A stretch of 36,466 bases of DNA from Paracoccaceae bacterium. Lineage in GTDB: Bacteria; Pseudomonadota; Alphaproteobacteria; Rhodobacterales; Rhodobacteraceae. Position numbers and translations under genes: made by a program. Shown piece by piece: positions 17,310 through 26,215 of the stretch. Position 1 is the stretch's first letter. Every line of letters begins with the position of its first letter. Below the pieces are notes generated by a model. It made no database searches, had not been told where the DNA came from, and saw only the letters and a program-made list of their open reading frames with translations. The DNA lies in contig JALEGX010000021.1 in NCBI GenBank assembly GCA_022763485.1, positions 1 through 36,466 on the forward strand, read 5' to 3'.

Positions 17310-18716
17310 ATGAGCGCAGACGCAGTTCTCCAGATGATCAAGGACGAGGATGCGGCCTATGTCGACATCCGTTTCACCGATGTGCGCGGCAAGCTGCAGC
17401 ACGTGACCGTGGATGTGGACCTGGTTGACGAAGACTTCCTGGAAGAAGGCTTCATGTTCGACGGCTCCTCGATCGCGGGCTGGAAGTCGATCGAAAACTC
17501 CGACATGAAACTGATCCCCGACACCACCTCGGCGTATGTGGATCCGTTCTATGCAGAAAAAACCATCTGCATCCACTGCTCCATCGTTGAGCCCGACACC
17601 GGCGAAGCCTATGAGCGCGACCCGCGCGGCACCGCCGAAAAAGCCGAAGCCTACCTGAAGTCCTCGGGCATCGGTGACGTGGCCTACATGGGCCCCGAAG
17701 CGGAATTCTTCCTGTTCGACGACGTCCGTTACTCGAACACCATCAACAAAGTGTCCTACGAAGTCGACGCAACCGACGCGTCCTGGAACACCGACACCGA
17801 GTACGAGATGGGCAACATGGGCCATCGTCCGGGCGTCAAGGGCGGCTACTTCCCGGTCAACCCGATCGACGAAGCGCAGGACCTGCGTTCGGAAATGCTG
17901 TCGACCATGAAGCGTCTGGGCATGAAGGTCGACAAGCACCACCACGAAGTGGCGTCCTGTCAGCACGAGCTGGGCCTGATCTTTGACAGCCTGACCAAAC
18001 AGGCGGACGAGCTGCAGAAATACAAGTACGTCATCCACAACGTTGCACACGCCTACGGCAAATCGGCAACCTTCATGCCGAAGCCGATCTACGGTGACAA
18101 CGGCACCGGCATGCACGTGAACATGTCGATCTGGAAAGACGGCAAGCCGCTGTTCGCTGGCGACAAATACGCAGACCTGTCGGATGAAGCCCTGTACTTC
18201 ATCGGCGGTGTTCTGAAGCACGCCAAGACCCTGAACGCCTTCACCAACCCGTCGACCAACTCCTACAAGCGTCTGATCCCGGGCTTTGAAGCACCTGTTC
18301 TGCGCGCCTACTCGGCCCGCAACCGTTCGGGTTGTGTCCGTATTCCGTGGACTGAATCGCCGAAAGCCAAGCGCGTCGAAGCCCGCTTCCCCGATCCGTC
18401 GGCCAACCCCTACCTGTGCTTTGCAGCTCTGCTGATGGCCGGTCTGGACGGCATCAAGAACAAGATCGATCCGGGCGAAGCCATGGACAAGAACCTGTAC
18501 GACCTGCCGGCAGAAGAGCTGGAAGGTATCCCGACCGTCTGTGGCTCGCTGCGCGAAGCGCTGGACGCCCTGGCGTCGGACCACGACTTCCTGCTGCAAG
18601 GCGACGTGTTCACCAAAGACCAGATCGACGGCTACATCGCCCTGAAGATGGAAGAAGTCGAACTGTTCGAACACACCCCGCACCCGGTGGAATTCGGCAT
18701 GTACTACAGCTGCTGA
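17310..18716 (+). CDS. glnA: Glutamine synthetase type I
   Basis: The 468-residue enzyme makes glutamine from glutamate, ammonia and ATP. Visible signatures are the N-terminal [11 protein letters not shown], the ATP-binding [16 protein letters not shown], and [10 protein letters not shown]. The adenylylation tyrosine is Tyr 397 in NLYDLPAEE, so activity is expected to be tuned by GlnE under PII control. The length fits the dodecameric GSI-beta form. ATG 17310 has AAGGGA upstream. Codon use is more biased to C-ending codons than that of neighbours, fitting high expression. A terminator follows at 18741. Confidence 0.98.
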   Translation: MSADAVLQMIKDEDAAYVDIRFTDVRGKLQHVTVDVDLVDEDFLEEGFMFDGSSIAGWKSIENSDMKLIPDTTSAYVDPFYAEKTICIHCSIVEPDTGEAYERDPRGTAEKAEAYLKSSGIGDVAYMGPEAEFFLFDDVRYSNTINKVSYEVDATDASWNTDTEYEMGNMGHRPGVKGGYFPVNPIDEAQDLRSEMLSTMKRLGMKVDKHHHEVASCQHELGLIFDSLTKQADELQKYKYVIHNVAHAYGKSATFMPKPIYGDNGTGMHVNMSIWKDGKPLFAGDKYADLSDEALYFIGGVLKHAKTLNAFTNPSTNSYKRLIPGFEAPVLRAYSARNRSGCVRIPWTESPKAKRVEARFPDPSANPYLCFAALLMAGLDGIKNKIDPGEAMDKNLYDLPAEELEGIPTVCGSLREALDALASDHDFLLQGDVFTKDQIDGYIALKMEEVELFEHTPHPVEFGMYYSC

Positions 18717-18740
18717 TCGCAGCGCAGACATTCCTCTGCG

Positions 18741-18769
18741 AAGGGCGTCTCGATCGGGGCGCCCTTTTT
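18741..18769 (+). terminator. Terminator of glnBA
   Basis: AAGGGCG at 18741-18747 pairs with CGCCCTT at 18760-18766, followed by a T-run to 18769. It is 25 bases after the glnA stop. Confidence 0.8.
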
Positions 18770-18867
18770 CGTTGCGCTCTTTCCATCTCATGCCGGCGTT
18801 CGGAGCTTGATTAACCGCGCCACCAAAGGTATCCAGCGCGGCTCTGCCGGTCCACAGGAGCCCCGCC

Positions 18868-20118
18868 ATGACTGCCCCAAACACGCTTGGTATCGACTTT
18901 GGAACCTCGAACTCCGCTGCCGGGATCGCGGTTGCGGGCCGCCCGTTCCTGATTGATGTGGAGCCTGGGGAAACCACCCTGCCCACGGCGCTGTTCTTTG
19001 GGATCGACCCGAAGCGCATGTTGATCGGACGTCCCGCCAGCCGTGCGCTGATCGACGGGGCGGAGGGGCGGTTTGTCCGCGCGTTGAAAAGCCTGCTGGG
19101 AACGCCCCTGCTTTATGAAAAGCGGCGCCTTGGCGGCGAGCTGGTAGATTTCTCGCTCATCATCTCGCGCTTTCTGGCCGAGCTGAAGTCGCGCGCGGAA
19201 ACCATGTGCCATCAGGACTTCACCCATGCCCTGTCCGGTCGACCGGTCCTGTTCCATTCCGCCGATCCGGCGCGCAACGCCAAGGCCGAAGAGGACCTGA
19301 GGCAGTGTTATCTGGGGGCCGGGTTTCAGGATGTGAAGTTCCTGCCCGAACCCGAAGCCGCCGCCCTGTCCCAGGGAGAAATGGTGACCGATGGGGCCCT
19401 TGGGCTGATCGTCGACATTGGCGGCGGGACGTCGGACTACACGATTTTCGAAAAACACGCCGGGGACTTGCAGATCCGGAGCAGCCACGGCCTGCGGCTG
19501 GGCGGGACCGATTTCGACCGCCAGCTGAGCATGGACCATGTCATGCCGCTGCTGGGCAAGGCTGCACCGATCCGCAATGAATTCGGCCCCGGCACCCTGC
19601 CTGCCCCCAATGCAATCTTCAACGATCTGGCGACCTGGCAGAAGATCCCCTTTCTCTACAGCCGTGAAAGCCTGCGTCTGGCCAAGGATCTGGAAAAGCG
19701 CGCGGTGGACAAGGCCGTACTGGGCCGACTGGTGTCCGTGTTGGAAGATGAGACCGGCCACGACATCGCCTTCTCCGTCGAGCGCGGCAAGATCCAGACC
19801 AACCGTGAAGACACGGGCCGCATTGCCCTGGGCATGGTGCAACGGGGCCTTGGGGTTGAGCTGACGCATGAGATGCTGGACGAAAGCCTGAACAGCTTTG
19901 TCGACCAGATCGCCGCGCAGGCGGTGGAAACCTGCACCGCCGCGGCACTGGCCCCCGATCAGATCACCGATATCGTCTTTGTCGGCGGCTCCAGCCTGTT
20001 GTCGGCGCTGCAAAACCGGATCAGGGCCCGCTTCCCCGCAGCCCGGCTGCATCAGGGCAATGCGATGACCGCAGTGGTGGACGGCTTGGCGCTGGCCTCG
20101 GCCACGGCGTTTTCCTGA
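18868..20118 (+). CDS. YegD-like Hsp70-family protein
   Basis: The 416-residue protein has the actin-like ATPase fold of Hsp70: phosphate 1 motif LGIDFGTSNSAAGIA at residues 7-21, phosphate 2 motif LIVDIGGGTSDYTIFEKH near 175-192, and adenosine motif IVFVGGSSLLSALQ near 371-384. There is no substrate-binding domain or lid, and the length matches YegD-type proteins. Those are presumed to be atypical chaperones, but the client is unknown. ATG 18868 has AGGAG upstream. It is alone on its transcript after the glnA terminator. Confidence 0.9.
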   Translation: MTAPNTLGIDFGTSNSAAGIAVAGRPFLIDVEPGETTLPTALFFGIDPKRMLIGRPASRALIDGAEGRFVRALKSLLGTPLLYEKRRLGGELVDFSLIISRFLAELKSRAETMCHQDFTHALSGRPVLFHSADPARNAKAEEDLRQCYLGAGFQDVKFLPEPEAAALSQGEMVTDGALGLIVDIGGGTSDYTIFEKHAGDLQIRSSHGLRLGGTDFDRQLSMDHVMPLLGKAAPIRNEFGPGTLPAPNAIFNDLATWQKIPFLYSRESLRLAKDLEKRAVDKAVLGRLVSVLEDETGHDIAFSVERGKIQTNREDTGRIALGMVQRGLGVELTHEMLDESLNSFVDQIAAQAVETCTAAALAPDQITDIVFVGGSSLLSALQNRIRARFPAARLHQGNAMTAVVDGLALASATAFS

Positions 20119-20137
20119 GCCCTCACACGCAGGTTTA

Positions 20138-20279
20138 TTTGGGGCAACACCTGCCCCAAAGGACGCAATTTGGCCCAAACCTGCCACATTTCTGCCGCAG
20201 ACCTTACCGGCCTCTCAGCAGAAAACCGAAAAATTGCCTTAAAACAACGCAATTGGGGCAATTCACCCCAATTGGGGCA
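20138..20279. repeat. Cluster of TTGGGGCA dyads and direct repeats
   Basis: The spacer between the Hsp70 gene and the next gene holds a perfect 9-bp hairpin with a 5-nt loop (20138-20146 with 20152-20160). It also holds a perfect 9-bp dyad with a 7-base centre (20250-20258 with 20266-20274) and a direct repeat of CAATTGGGGCA at 20250-20260 and 20269-20279. Further GGCCCAAA and GGCC copies lie between. The spacing of 19 bases is about two helical turns, as in tandem operator sites. No gene is seen in this spacer. Confidence 0.55.
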
Positions 20280-20381
20280 GATTTGGCCAATGCCGCCTCA
20301 TTTCACGAATTTCGACACAATTTGCGCACTTTCCGGGACTAGTTTTGACGAGAACCAAGACTCAAACGGAGGATTTTCATC

Positions 20382-21308
20382 GTGAGCGGAGCAAGCATTT
20401 ATCACGGTGGATTGGTGTTCTTCGGACAACCAGAGAACATTCTGGACCAGTGCGCCGACATTGTGGCCACAACCTTTGAGGACTACGGCCACCCGCTGCA
20501 GTACCAGAGCCAGCAGACCGGCAAATCGGCCTGCGTGCATGCAGGCAGCTATGTGGCCGATGTATCGCTGGCCCCGCATCTGACCATCGGAGACAGCGGT
20601 CGCCGCCGCGCCCGTCACGGCAGTGGCGCGGTCAAAGCGATCTGCGGCGCCCCCATCGAATGCGGCTATCGCCTGACGATCTCGATCGCAGCAGATGTCC
20701 CCGAACATGATGACCGTGAGATTTCGGAGCTGATCCTGGTGATGATGCTCTATCGCCTGGTCGACAAGTTCAAATGCCTGCAGGTCGAATGGCTGGACCC
20801 CGACACGGTCATCACTGCGCGCCAGTTCCTGGGCACGTTCACCCAGGTGGCTCCGCGCAAGGTGCGCAGCGTGCGCCAGATCCTGACCCGCGCCGAAGAC
20901 CGCTTTACCCCGGTGGATCAGATGGCATCGAACCTTGATGAACATTTCGATGAAATCCTAGGCGACACGCCCGAGGCCCCGGCCCGCGCGCCCAAAAGCG
21001 TGACCGAGGAACAGGCCCTGGCACAGGTGTTCCGCTCGGAGGAAGAACCGGATCCGCTGATCAACATGGATCGCCCGGATGACGCTTCGGACGACAAGCT
21101 GAGCCGCGACCTGCAACGGCTGACAAGCTGGGGTATGACCGGCATGGTCGCCTTTCTGTCTGCGCCTGTGGCGGCGTCTATGGCAGCGGTCAACCTTCTG
21201 AAAGGTGAGGATTTCCGCCTCAACACCCATGTTTTGTCGCTGACCGGACTGCTGGTCATGCTGCAAAGCTCCGGCGCGCTGGCCAGTGCAGTGAACATGC
21301 TGAACTGA
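20382..21308 (+). CDS. Unrecognised 308-residue protein with C-terminal hydrophobic region
   Basis: The start is GTG 20382 with a clear GGAGG nine bases upstream. The N-terminal part (about 1-175) is a mixed alpha/beta domain with FFGQPENILDQCADIVATTFEDYGH and a basic SGRRRARHGSG loop. A charged, acidic linker follows (about 185-245). The C-terminal 60 residues contain two hydrophobic stretches (GMVAFLSAPVAASMAAVNLL and HVLSLTGLLVMLQSSGALA). That suggests a soluble domain tethered to the membrane, although short amphipathic helices are also possible. No family was recognised. The repeat-rich spacer upstream suggests specific control. Confidence 0.8.
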   Translation: MSGASIYHGGLVFFGQPENILDQCADIVATTFEDYGHPLQYQSQQTGKSACVHAGSYVADVSLAPHLTIGDSGRRRARHGSGAVKAICGAPIECGYRLTISIAADVPEHDDREISELILVMMLYRLVDKFKCLQVEWLDPDTVITARQFLGTFTQVAPRKVRSVRQILTRAEDRFTPVDQMASNLDEHFDEILGDTPEAPARAPKSVTEEQALAQVFRSEEEPDPLINMDRPDDASDDKLSRDLQRLTSWGMTGMVAFLSAPVAASMAAVNLLKGEDFRLNTHVLSLTGLLVMLQSSGALASAVNMLN

Positions 21309-21325
21309 CGCCGCCCGGCCGCGCC

Positions 21326-22087
21326 TCAGGACATCGTTTCCACCCTGAGGCGCGCCGCTTCCGCCACATCCCACGGCAACAGGAACGTGTGAATGGCAAA
21401 GACCACCGCCCCGGTTTCGGGCAATCGCAAAATCACCTGACGCTCGCTGCGCAGAAACTGCGCGCGGGCGTCATTGCGGTCTTCACGCCGGGCATGTTGG
21501 CTGCGGGGCTGGTGCAGGGTCGGATCATTGTAGGGCAGCGCGTTGAACCGCCAGAGCGGCCGGTCCGGCTTCACCCCGTCAAACAGGCGTTGCACCCGCC
21601 GCCCGACATTGTCGTCATAGCTGTCGACCGGCACATGGATGGCCATCAGCGGGCGCCCGAACTTCTCGGCCAGCATCCAGCTTGCCGGGAAGCAGAGCAC
21701 CGCCCCGGTCAGCACATGTTCGTCGGCCTGTTTCTGAAGGATACAGAAGTCCTCCTGCACAAGACGACCAAGCGTGCCCAACGGATCCTCCCGATCAAGT
21801 GGGACAACAACGCCGTCCGGGCGCTCGATCATCTGTGCGCCGACCTGCGCGGGATAGGCCAGGCCCAGCACCAGATCCAGCAACTCCTGCGCCGCAGGCC
21901 GCGCAGAGGGCTGCATCTGCAGAACGCTGTCACGCTGGGTGCGCAACAGGCGGTCGCGTTCCGCCACTTGACCATCAAAGGCGTCATCCCGGATCAGAAC
22001 GTCGGACAGGCTGGTCGGCTGGATCCCCGGCAAGGGCCGCGGTGTCCATACATCAAACGGAATGGAGGTCTGGCAAATGGCTTTCAT
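21326..22087 (-). CDS. DUF3445 protein, haem-dependent oxidative N-demethylase-like
   Basis: The 253-residue protein matches DUF3445, the family of the alpha subunit of a haem-dependent oxidative N-demethylase (dimethylamine oxidation). It has the QEDFCILQK segment, the LCFPASWMLAEKFGRPLMAIHVPVDSYDD core, and an RSERQVILRLPETGAVVFAIHTFLLP end containing the R-S-E-R-Q-T/V-L pattern. Haem binding and amine demethylation are inferred from the family; the other subunits of the dimethylamine enzyme are not in the window, so this copy may have another substrate. ATG 22087 has a weak ribosome site. It is divergent from dddP, sharing a 146-base promoter region. Confidence 0.85.
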   Translation of the reverse strand: MKAICQTSIPFDVWTPRPLPGIQPTSLSDVLIRDDAFDGQVAERDRLLRTQRDSVLQMQPSARPAAQELLDLVLGLAYPAQVGAQMIERPDGVVVPLDREDPLGTLGRLVQEDFCILQKQADEHVLTGAVLCFPASWMLAEKFGRPLMAIHVPVDSYDDNVGRRVQRLFDGVKPDRPLWRFNALPYNDPTLHQPRSQHARREDRNDARAQFLRSERQVILRLPETGAVVFAIHTFLLPWDVAEAARLRVETMS

Positions 22088-22197
22088 GCCATCTGCCTAT
22101 CCCGGCACTGCCTCCGGCGCCAGTTTTTTCCGCGCCAACTGAACACAGGTGTCAAGATGTCGGTAACAGGCAAGACGTAGCGGGCAGCCCCCCTAAA

Positions 22198-22215
22198 GTG
22201 CGACGTAAATCGTAC
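22198..22215. promoter_or_regulatory. Near-palindrome upstream of dddP
   Basis: GTGCGA and TCGTAC (five of six bases complementary) flank a 6-base centre, 18 bases ahead of the dddP start. It could be an operator. No regulator gene is next to it. Confidence 0.25.
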
Positions 22216-22233
22216 CCAATTCGAAGGCACGTC

Positions 22234-23577
22234 ATGAACCAACACCACCGCGATGTTCGCAAGATTGACCCCTCCCGGGGCACCACCCTTGGCGACAACA
22301 CCCCTAATGACAACAACCGTGTCGAAATCGGCCCCACCCAGCTGGCCTTCAAGGAATGGGACGCCGCCGGCCTGCAGCTGCCGGATCTGCAACGGATGCG
22401 CGAATACCGCTGGAAACGGCTGGTTCAATTCATCAATGACCGTGGTTACGGCGGGCTGCTGGTCTTCGATCCGCTGAACATCCGCTACGCCACCGACAGC
22501 ACCAACATGCAGCTGTGGAACACCCACAACCCGTTCCGTGCCCTGCTGCTGTGCGCCGATGGCTACATGGTCATCTGGGACTACAAGCAATCCCCCTTCC
22601 TGAGCGAATTCAACCCGTTGGTCCGCGAACAGCGTTCGGGTGCCGACCTGTTCTACTTTGACCGCGGGGACAAGGTGGACGTGCAGGCCGATGTGTTCTC
22701 GAACGAGGTGCGCAAGCTTCTGGAAGAGCACTCCGGGGGCAACAAGCGTCTGGCCGTGGACAAGATCATGATCGCAGGTCTGCTCGCGCTGGAAGCGCAA
22801 GGGATCGAGGTCATGCCCGGCGAGGAACTGACCGAAAAATGCCGCGCCGTCAAAGGCCCGGATGAGATCCTGGCCATGCGCTGCGCCTCTGTCGCCTGTG
22901 AAACAGCTGTGGCCGAAATGGAAAAATTCGCCCGTGCGCAGGTCCCCGGTGGCGGCGTTTCCGAAGACGATGTCTGGGCGGTTCTGCACGCCGAAAACAT
23001 CAAACGCGGCGGGGAATGGATCGAAACCCGCCTGCTGTCGTCCGGCCCGCGCACCAACCCCTGGTTCCAGGAATGCGGTCCGCGCCTGATTCAAAACAAT
23101 GAGATCATTAGCTTCGACACCGATCTTGTCGGCTCCTACGGGATCTGTATCGACATCTCGCGCAGCTGGTGGATCGGCGATCAGAAGCCGCCTGCGGATA
23201 TGGTTTACGCCATGCAGCACGGGTATGAGCACATCCAACACAATATGGAGCTGCTGAAGCCGGGGGTGAACATTCAGGACATCTCGCGCGCCTGTCACAA
23301 GCTGGACGACAACTTCCAGGCCCAGAAATACGGCTGCATGATGCATGGCGTCGGCCTGTGTGATGAATGGCCGCTGGTCGCCTACCCCGATGCCATGGTC
23401 GAAGGGGCCTTCGACTATGAGCTGGAACCCGGCATGGTGCTCTGTGTCGAGGCGCTGGTCAGCCCCGAGGGCGGCGATTTTTCCATCAAACTGGAAGATC
23501 AGGTGCTGATCACCGAAGACGGCTATGAGAACCTGACCAAATACCCGTTTGATCCGGTGCTGATGGGTCGGGCCTGA
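22234..23577 (+). CDS. dddP: DMSP lyase DddP
   Basis: The 447-residue enzyme cleaves dimethylsulfoniopropionate to dimethyl sulfide and acrylate. It belongs to the M24 metallopeptidase fold but is a lyase. Its length equals that of characterised Roseobacter DddP. All six metal ligands known for that enzyme are present at the same numbers: Asp 295, Asp 297, Asp 307, His 371, Glu 406 and Glu 421. Trp 95, Tyr 366 and the proposed catalytic base Asp 377 are also kept. The N-terminus (MNQHH..RKIDPSRG) is characteristic. ATG 22234 has GAAGG upstream. It is monocistronic, followed by a terminator, with no acrylate-use genes (acuI, acuK, prpE) nearby. Confidence 0.96.
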   Translation: MNQHHRDVRKIDPSRGTTLGDNTPNDNNRVEIGPTQLAFKEWDAAGLQLPDLQRMREYRWKRLVQFINDRGYGGLLVFDPLNIRYATDSTNMQLWNTHNPFRALLLCADGYMVIWDYKQSPFLSEFNPLVREQRSGADLFYFDRGDKVDVQADVFSNEVRKLLEEHSGGNKRLAVDKIMIAGLLALEAQGIEVMPGEELTEKCRAVKGPDEILAMRCASVACETAVAEMEKFARAQVPGGGVSEDDVWAVLHAENIKRGGEWIETRLLSSGPRTNPWFQECGPRLIQNNEIISFDTDLVGSYGICIDISRSWWIGDQKPPADMVYAMQHGYEHIQHNMELLKPGVNIQDISRACHKLDDNFQAQKYGCMMHGVGLCDEWPLVAYPDAMVEGAFDYELEPGMVLCVEALVSPEGGDFSIKLEDQVLITEDGYENLTKYPFDPVLMGRA

Positions 23578-23599
23578 TCCCCCCAAGACCTTTTGCCAG

Positions 23600-23631
23600 C
23601 GCGCTCCGGTTTCCGGGGCGCGTTTCCTTTT
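23600..23631 (+). terminator. Terminator of dddP
   Basis: Arms 23600-23609 and 23613-23622 pair with one G-T and a 3-nt loop, followed by TTTCCTTTT. It is 22 bases after the dddP stop. Confidence 0.75.
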
Positions 23632-23750
23632 GTCGCGGCTGATTTTTCAGGCAGTTGACGCAACGTCTGGACGAAAAACGGGCAGTTGCCTAGAACGGTA
23701 GGACCTTCTCTCTCGCGCGGGGCTCCGGCCTCGCCCCGACAGGACCTGGA

Positions 23751-24452
23751 ATGACGCGAAACGATCACGCCCTGGGCAAGCGCACGCCCGAAGCGCCGCA
23801 AGAATTCTCTGCTGCGGAAATCGGAGCACTGGCACACCTCTACCGGGGCGAAGTCTATCGCAGCACGATATGGCGAACGCGTCTGGACACCACCACCAAT
23901 TGGGCCGTGGTCACGTTGGGCGTGGCGCTTTCCATCGCGTTTGCCTCGCCCGAGGCGTCAGCCCTGCCGCTGATCCTGGTAGGGGTGCTGATCCTGTTGT
24001 TCCTGGCGCTAGAGGCGCGGCGCTATCGCTATTTCAACGTCTGGCGCGCGCGTTCCCGCTGGCTGGAAACCCATTTCTATGCGCCGATGTTGGAAGATGG
24101 CGATCTGCACACCGAGGAGAACTGGCAGAAGGTACTGGCGCAGGATTATGTCGCCCCGCAGTTCCACATCAGCTTTGCCACCGCCATGGCCCGAAGAGTA
24201 CGCCGCAACTATTTGTGGATCCTGTATATTCAGGCGCTGGCCTATGTCGGAAAACTGTCCATCCATCCGACACCGGTGCAAAGCTTCGGCGCCTTTCTGG
24301 ACCGCGCGGACATCGGCCCCATCCCGGGCGAAATCGTTCTGGCGGTGGGGCTGCTCTACTGTCTTGCGGGCGCGGCTCTGTCGATCTGGGTCACCTACGC
24401 TGATGCCAACAACGCCCGCAGACGGGGATCGTCACACTCTGCCATCGGCTAA
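23751..24452 (+). CDS. DUF2270-family membrane protein
   Basis: The 233-residue protein has the conserved N-terminal segment EIGALAHLYRGEVYRSTIWRTR followed by four hydrophobic spans (about residues 50-70, 72-88, 150-170 and 198-220). The RRYRYFNVWRARSRWLETHFYAPML loop is typical of DUF2270. These are inner-membrane proteins without known function. ATG 23751 has AGGACC upstream. There is no operon partner; 140 bases separate it from the next gene and hold no recognised gene. Confidence 0.88.
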   Translation: MTRNDHALGKRTPEAPQEFSAAEIGALAHLYRGEVYRSTIWRTRLDTTTNWAVVTLGVALSIAFASPEASALPLILVGVLILLFLALEARRYRYFNVWRARSRWLETHFYAPMLEDGDLHTEENWQKVLAQDYVAPQFHISFATAMARRVRRNYLWILYIQALAYVGKLSIHPTPVQSFGAFLDRADIGPIPGEIVLAVGLLYCLAGAALSIWVTYADANNARRRGSSHSAIG

Positions 24453-24592
24453 GGTCCGGCCAGCCGGGCGGCGGATCTGAACCTCACCCAAATCTCCCGC
24501 CTGCTCACCTTCCGGTGACTTTACTGACACGTATCTTGGCCTTTGGTCCCTACTGACGCACATTGCAGAGGACCCCGAAAGGAACTAAGATC

Positions 24593-25801
24593 ATGCCTAC
24601 CGAACGTATTACCTTCGCCGGACATGACGGCGGGCAGCTGGCTGCGCGGCTGGATCTGCCGGATGGGCCGGTTCTGGCAACCGCCCTGTTCGCCCATTGT
24701 TTTACCTGTTCCAAGGACATCCCCGCCGCGCGGCGCATCGCGGCGCGGCTGGCTGCGATGGGCATCGCCGTGCTGCGTTTCGACTTCACCGGTCTGGGCC
24801 ATTCGCAGGGGGAATTTGAAAACACCACCTTCACCACCAACGTGCAGGACCTGATCGCAGCGTCGCATTATCTGGCTGGGCGCAATATGGCACCTGATCT
24901 GCTGATTGGCCATTCTCTGGGCGGTGCCGCGGTGCTGCGTGCCAAGGCCGGCATTCCCTCGGTCCGGGGTGTCGTCACCCTGGGCGCACCGTTTGACCCG
25001 GGCCATGTGTCCCATCATTTCACCGATGTGCTGCCACAGATCGAGGCCGAAGGCGTGGCCGAGGTCAGCCTTGCCGGGCGGCCCTTCCGCATCGGGCGCG
25101 ACTTCGTCAAGGACATCGAAAAAGAGGCGCTGGCCCCAGCGATTGCGAATCTCAAGGCCGCCCTGCTTGTTCTGCACGCCCCGCGGGATGAAACTGTGTC
25201 GATCGAAAACGCCTCGCAGATTTTTCTGGCGGCAAAACATCCCAAAAGTTTCGTCACGCTGGATGATGCGGATCACCTGATCTCGCGCGCCGAAGATGCG
25301 GAATATGCGGCCGAGGTGATTGCCGCCTGGGCGGGGCGCTATGTCCAGCTGAAGCCCCCCGCACCGCCGCCCGGCGCGCCCGAGGGCGTGCTGCGCGTGA
25401 CCGAGGCAGATCCCGCCGGGTTCTTGCAGGACATCCAGGTGGGGCCGCATCACGCTCAGGCGGATGAGCCCTTGGCCTATGGCGGCACCAACCGGGGCAT
25501 GACGCCCTATGGGTTCATCTCTGCCGGGCTGGGCGCCTGCACGTCGATGACCATCCGCATGTACGCTCGCCGCAAGGGCTGGCCGCTGGAAGGTGTGACC
25601 GTTGATGTCTGTCACGACAAGGTTCATGCGCAGGATGCAGACCCCGGTTCTCCGACCAAGATCGACCTGTTTCAGCGCAAGATCCGCCTGACCGGCCCGC
25701 TGAATGCCGAACAGCGGCAGAAGCTGCTGGAGATTGCCGATAAATGCCCTGTTCACAGGACGTTGGAGCACGGGGCGAAAGTGGCCACGCGGCTGGTCTG
25801 A
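24593..25801 (+). CDS. Fusion of alpha/beta-hydrolase and OsmC-like domains
   Basis: Residues 1-255 form an alpha/beta-hydrolase with nucleophile Ser 108 in GHSLGG, acid Asp 199 in APRDETVSI and His 228 in DADHLI. Residues about 265-402 form an OsmC/Ohr-type domain with two cysteines, Cys 316 in GLGACTSM and Cys 385 in DKCPVHRT, spaced as in the peroxide-reducing family. The 402-residue architecture is a known bifunctional type in proteobacteria. Its substrate is unknown; removal of organic peroxides together with esterase action on lipid products is plausible. ATG 24593 has AAAGGA upstream; an earlier in-frame ATG at 24563 adds ten polar residues and is less likely. Confidence 0.92.
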   Translation: MPTERITFAGHDGGQLAARLDLPDGPVLATALFAHCFTCSKDIPAARRIAARLAAMGIAVLRFDFTGLGHSQGEFENTTFTTNVQDLIAASHYLAGRNMAPDLLIGHSLGGAAVLRAKAGIPSVRGVVTLGAPFDPGHVSHHFTDVLPQIEAEGVAEVSLAGRPFRIGRDFVKDIEKEALAPAIANLKAALLVLHAPRDETVSIENASQIFLAAKHPKSFVTLDDADHLISRAEDAEYAAEVIAAWAGRYVQLKPPAPPPGAPEGVLRVTEADPAGFLQDIQVGPHHAQADEPLAYGGTNRGMTPYGFISAGLGACTSMTIRMYARRKGWPLEGVTVDVCHDKVHAQDADPGSPTKIDLFQRKIRLTGPLNAEQRQKLLEIADKCPVHRTLEHGAKVATRLV

Positions 25802-25870
25802 CACCTGCCAATCACCGAAGAACGGCCCGGACCGCCCTGCGCGCGCCGGGTCACTTCCCTTGGCGCTATG

Positions 25871-26215
25871 TCAGTCCACCAGGCGCCCGTCGGTGACGTC
25901 CCCGCCACGACCGATGAAGCGGATCATCTGGCCCTGACGCTGGATGTCATAGCAGGTCCAAAGGTCATTGGGTGGCCAGGTGGAGCAATATTGCGCGTCC
26001 CGCACAGACCACCGGCCCCAACTGTCCCGCCCGGCATTGTACAGCGTGCGACCATCCGCCTGAAAGGTCTGCCAGACCCCATCCCCGTAGATCAGTTTCT
26101 GCCCTTCCAATGCCGCGCGGATCTCTGGCCCGCCAAGCGCGGTCCATTCTTCCGCCCGTGCGCCGGTCGGGATTGAAAGCCCCGCCAGCAGCGCGATCAC
26201 AAGCCCTGTCTTCAT
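25871..26215 (-). CDS. Small periplasmic protein, unknown
   Basis: The 114-residue precursor has a signal peptide (MKTGLVIALLAGLSIPTGARA, cleavage near residue 21). The mature part contains EIRAALEGQKLIYGDGVWQTF, a tryptophan-rich GRWSVRDAQYCSTWPPNDLWTCYDI with two cysteines likely disulfide-linked, and ends VTDGRLVD. The LxGxxLxYxDG..QxFxxDGRTxY order is a repeated theme of small secreted Rhodobacteraceae proteins. The function is unknown. ATG 26215 follows GGAAGAG on the reverse strand. It is convergent with the hydrolase-OsmC gene. Confidence 0.82.
   Translation of the reverse strand: MKTGLVIALLAGLSIPTGARAEEWTALGGPEIRAALEGQKLIYGDGVWQTFQADGRTLYNAGRDSWGRWSVRDAQYCSTWPPNDLWTCYDIQRQGQMIRFIGRGGDVTDGRLVD

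Noticed and set aside
17289..19019. A 576-codon reverse open frame opposite glnA
   Set aside because: It is a mirror of highly biased glnA codons, with no ribosome site and no family resemblance.
20138..20160. First TTGGGGCA hairpin as terminator of the Hsp70 gene
   Set aside because: Position fits, but there is no T-run, and the same core recurs in dyads far from the stop, so it is listed with the repeat cluster instead.
22084..23586. A 500-codon reverse frame opposite dddP
   Set aside because: It is antisense to a fully recognised enzyme and overlaps the DUF3445 start; no independent support.
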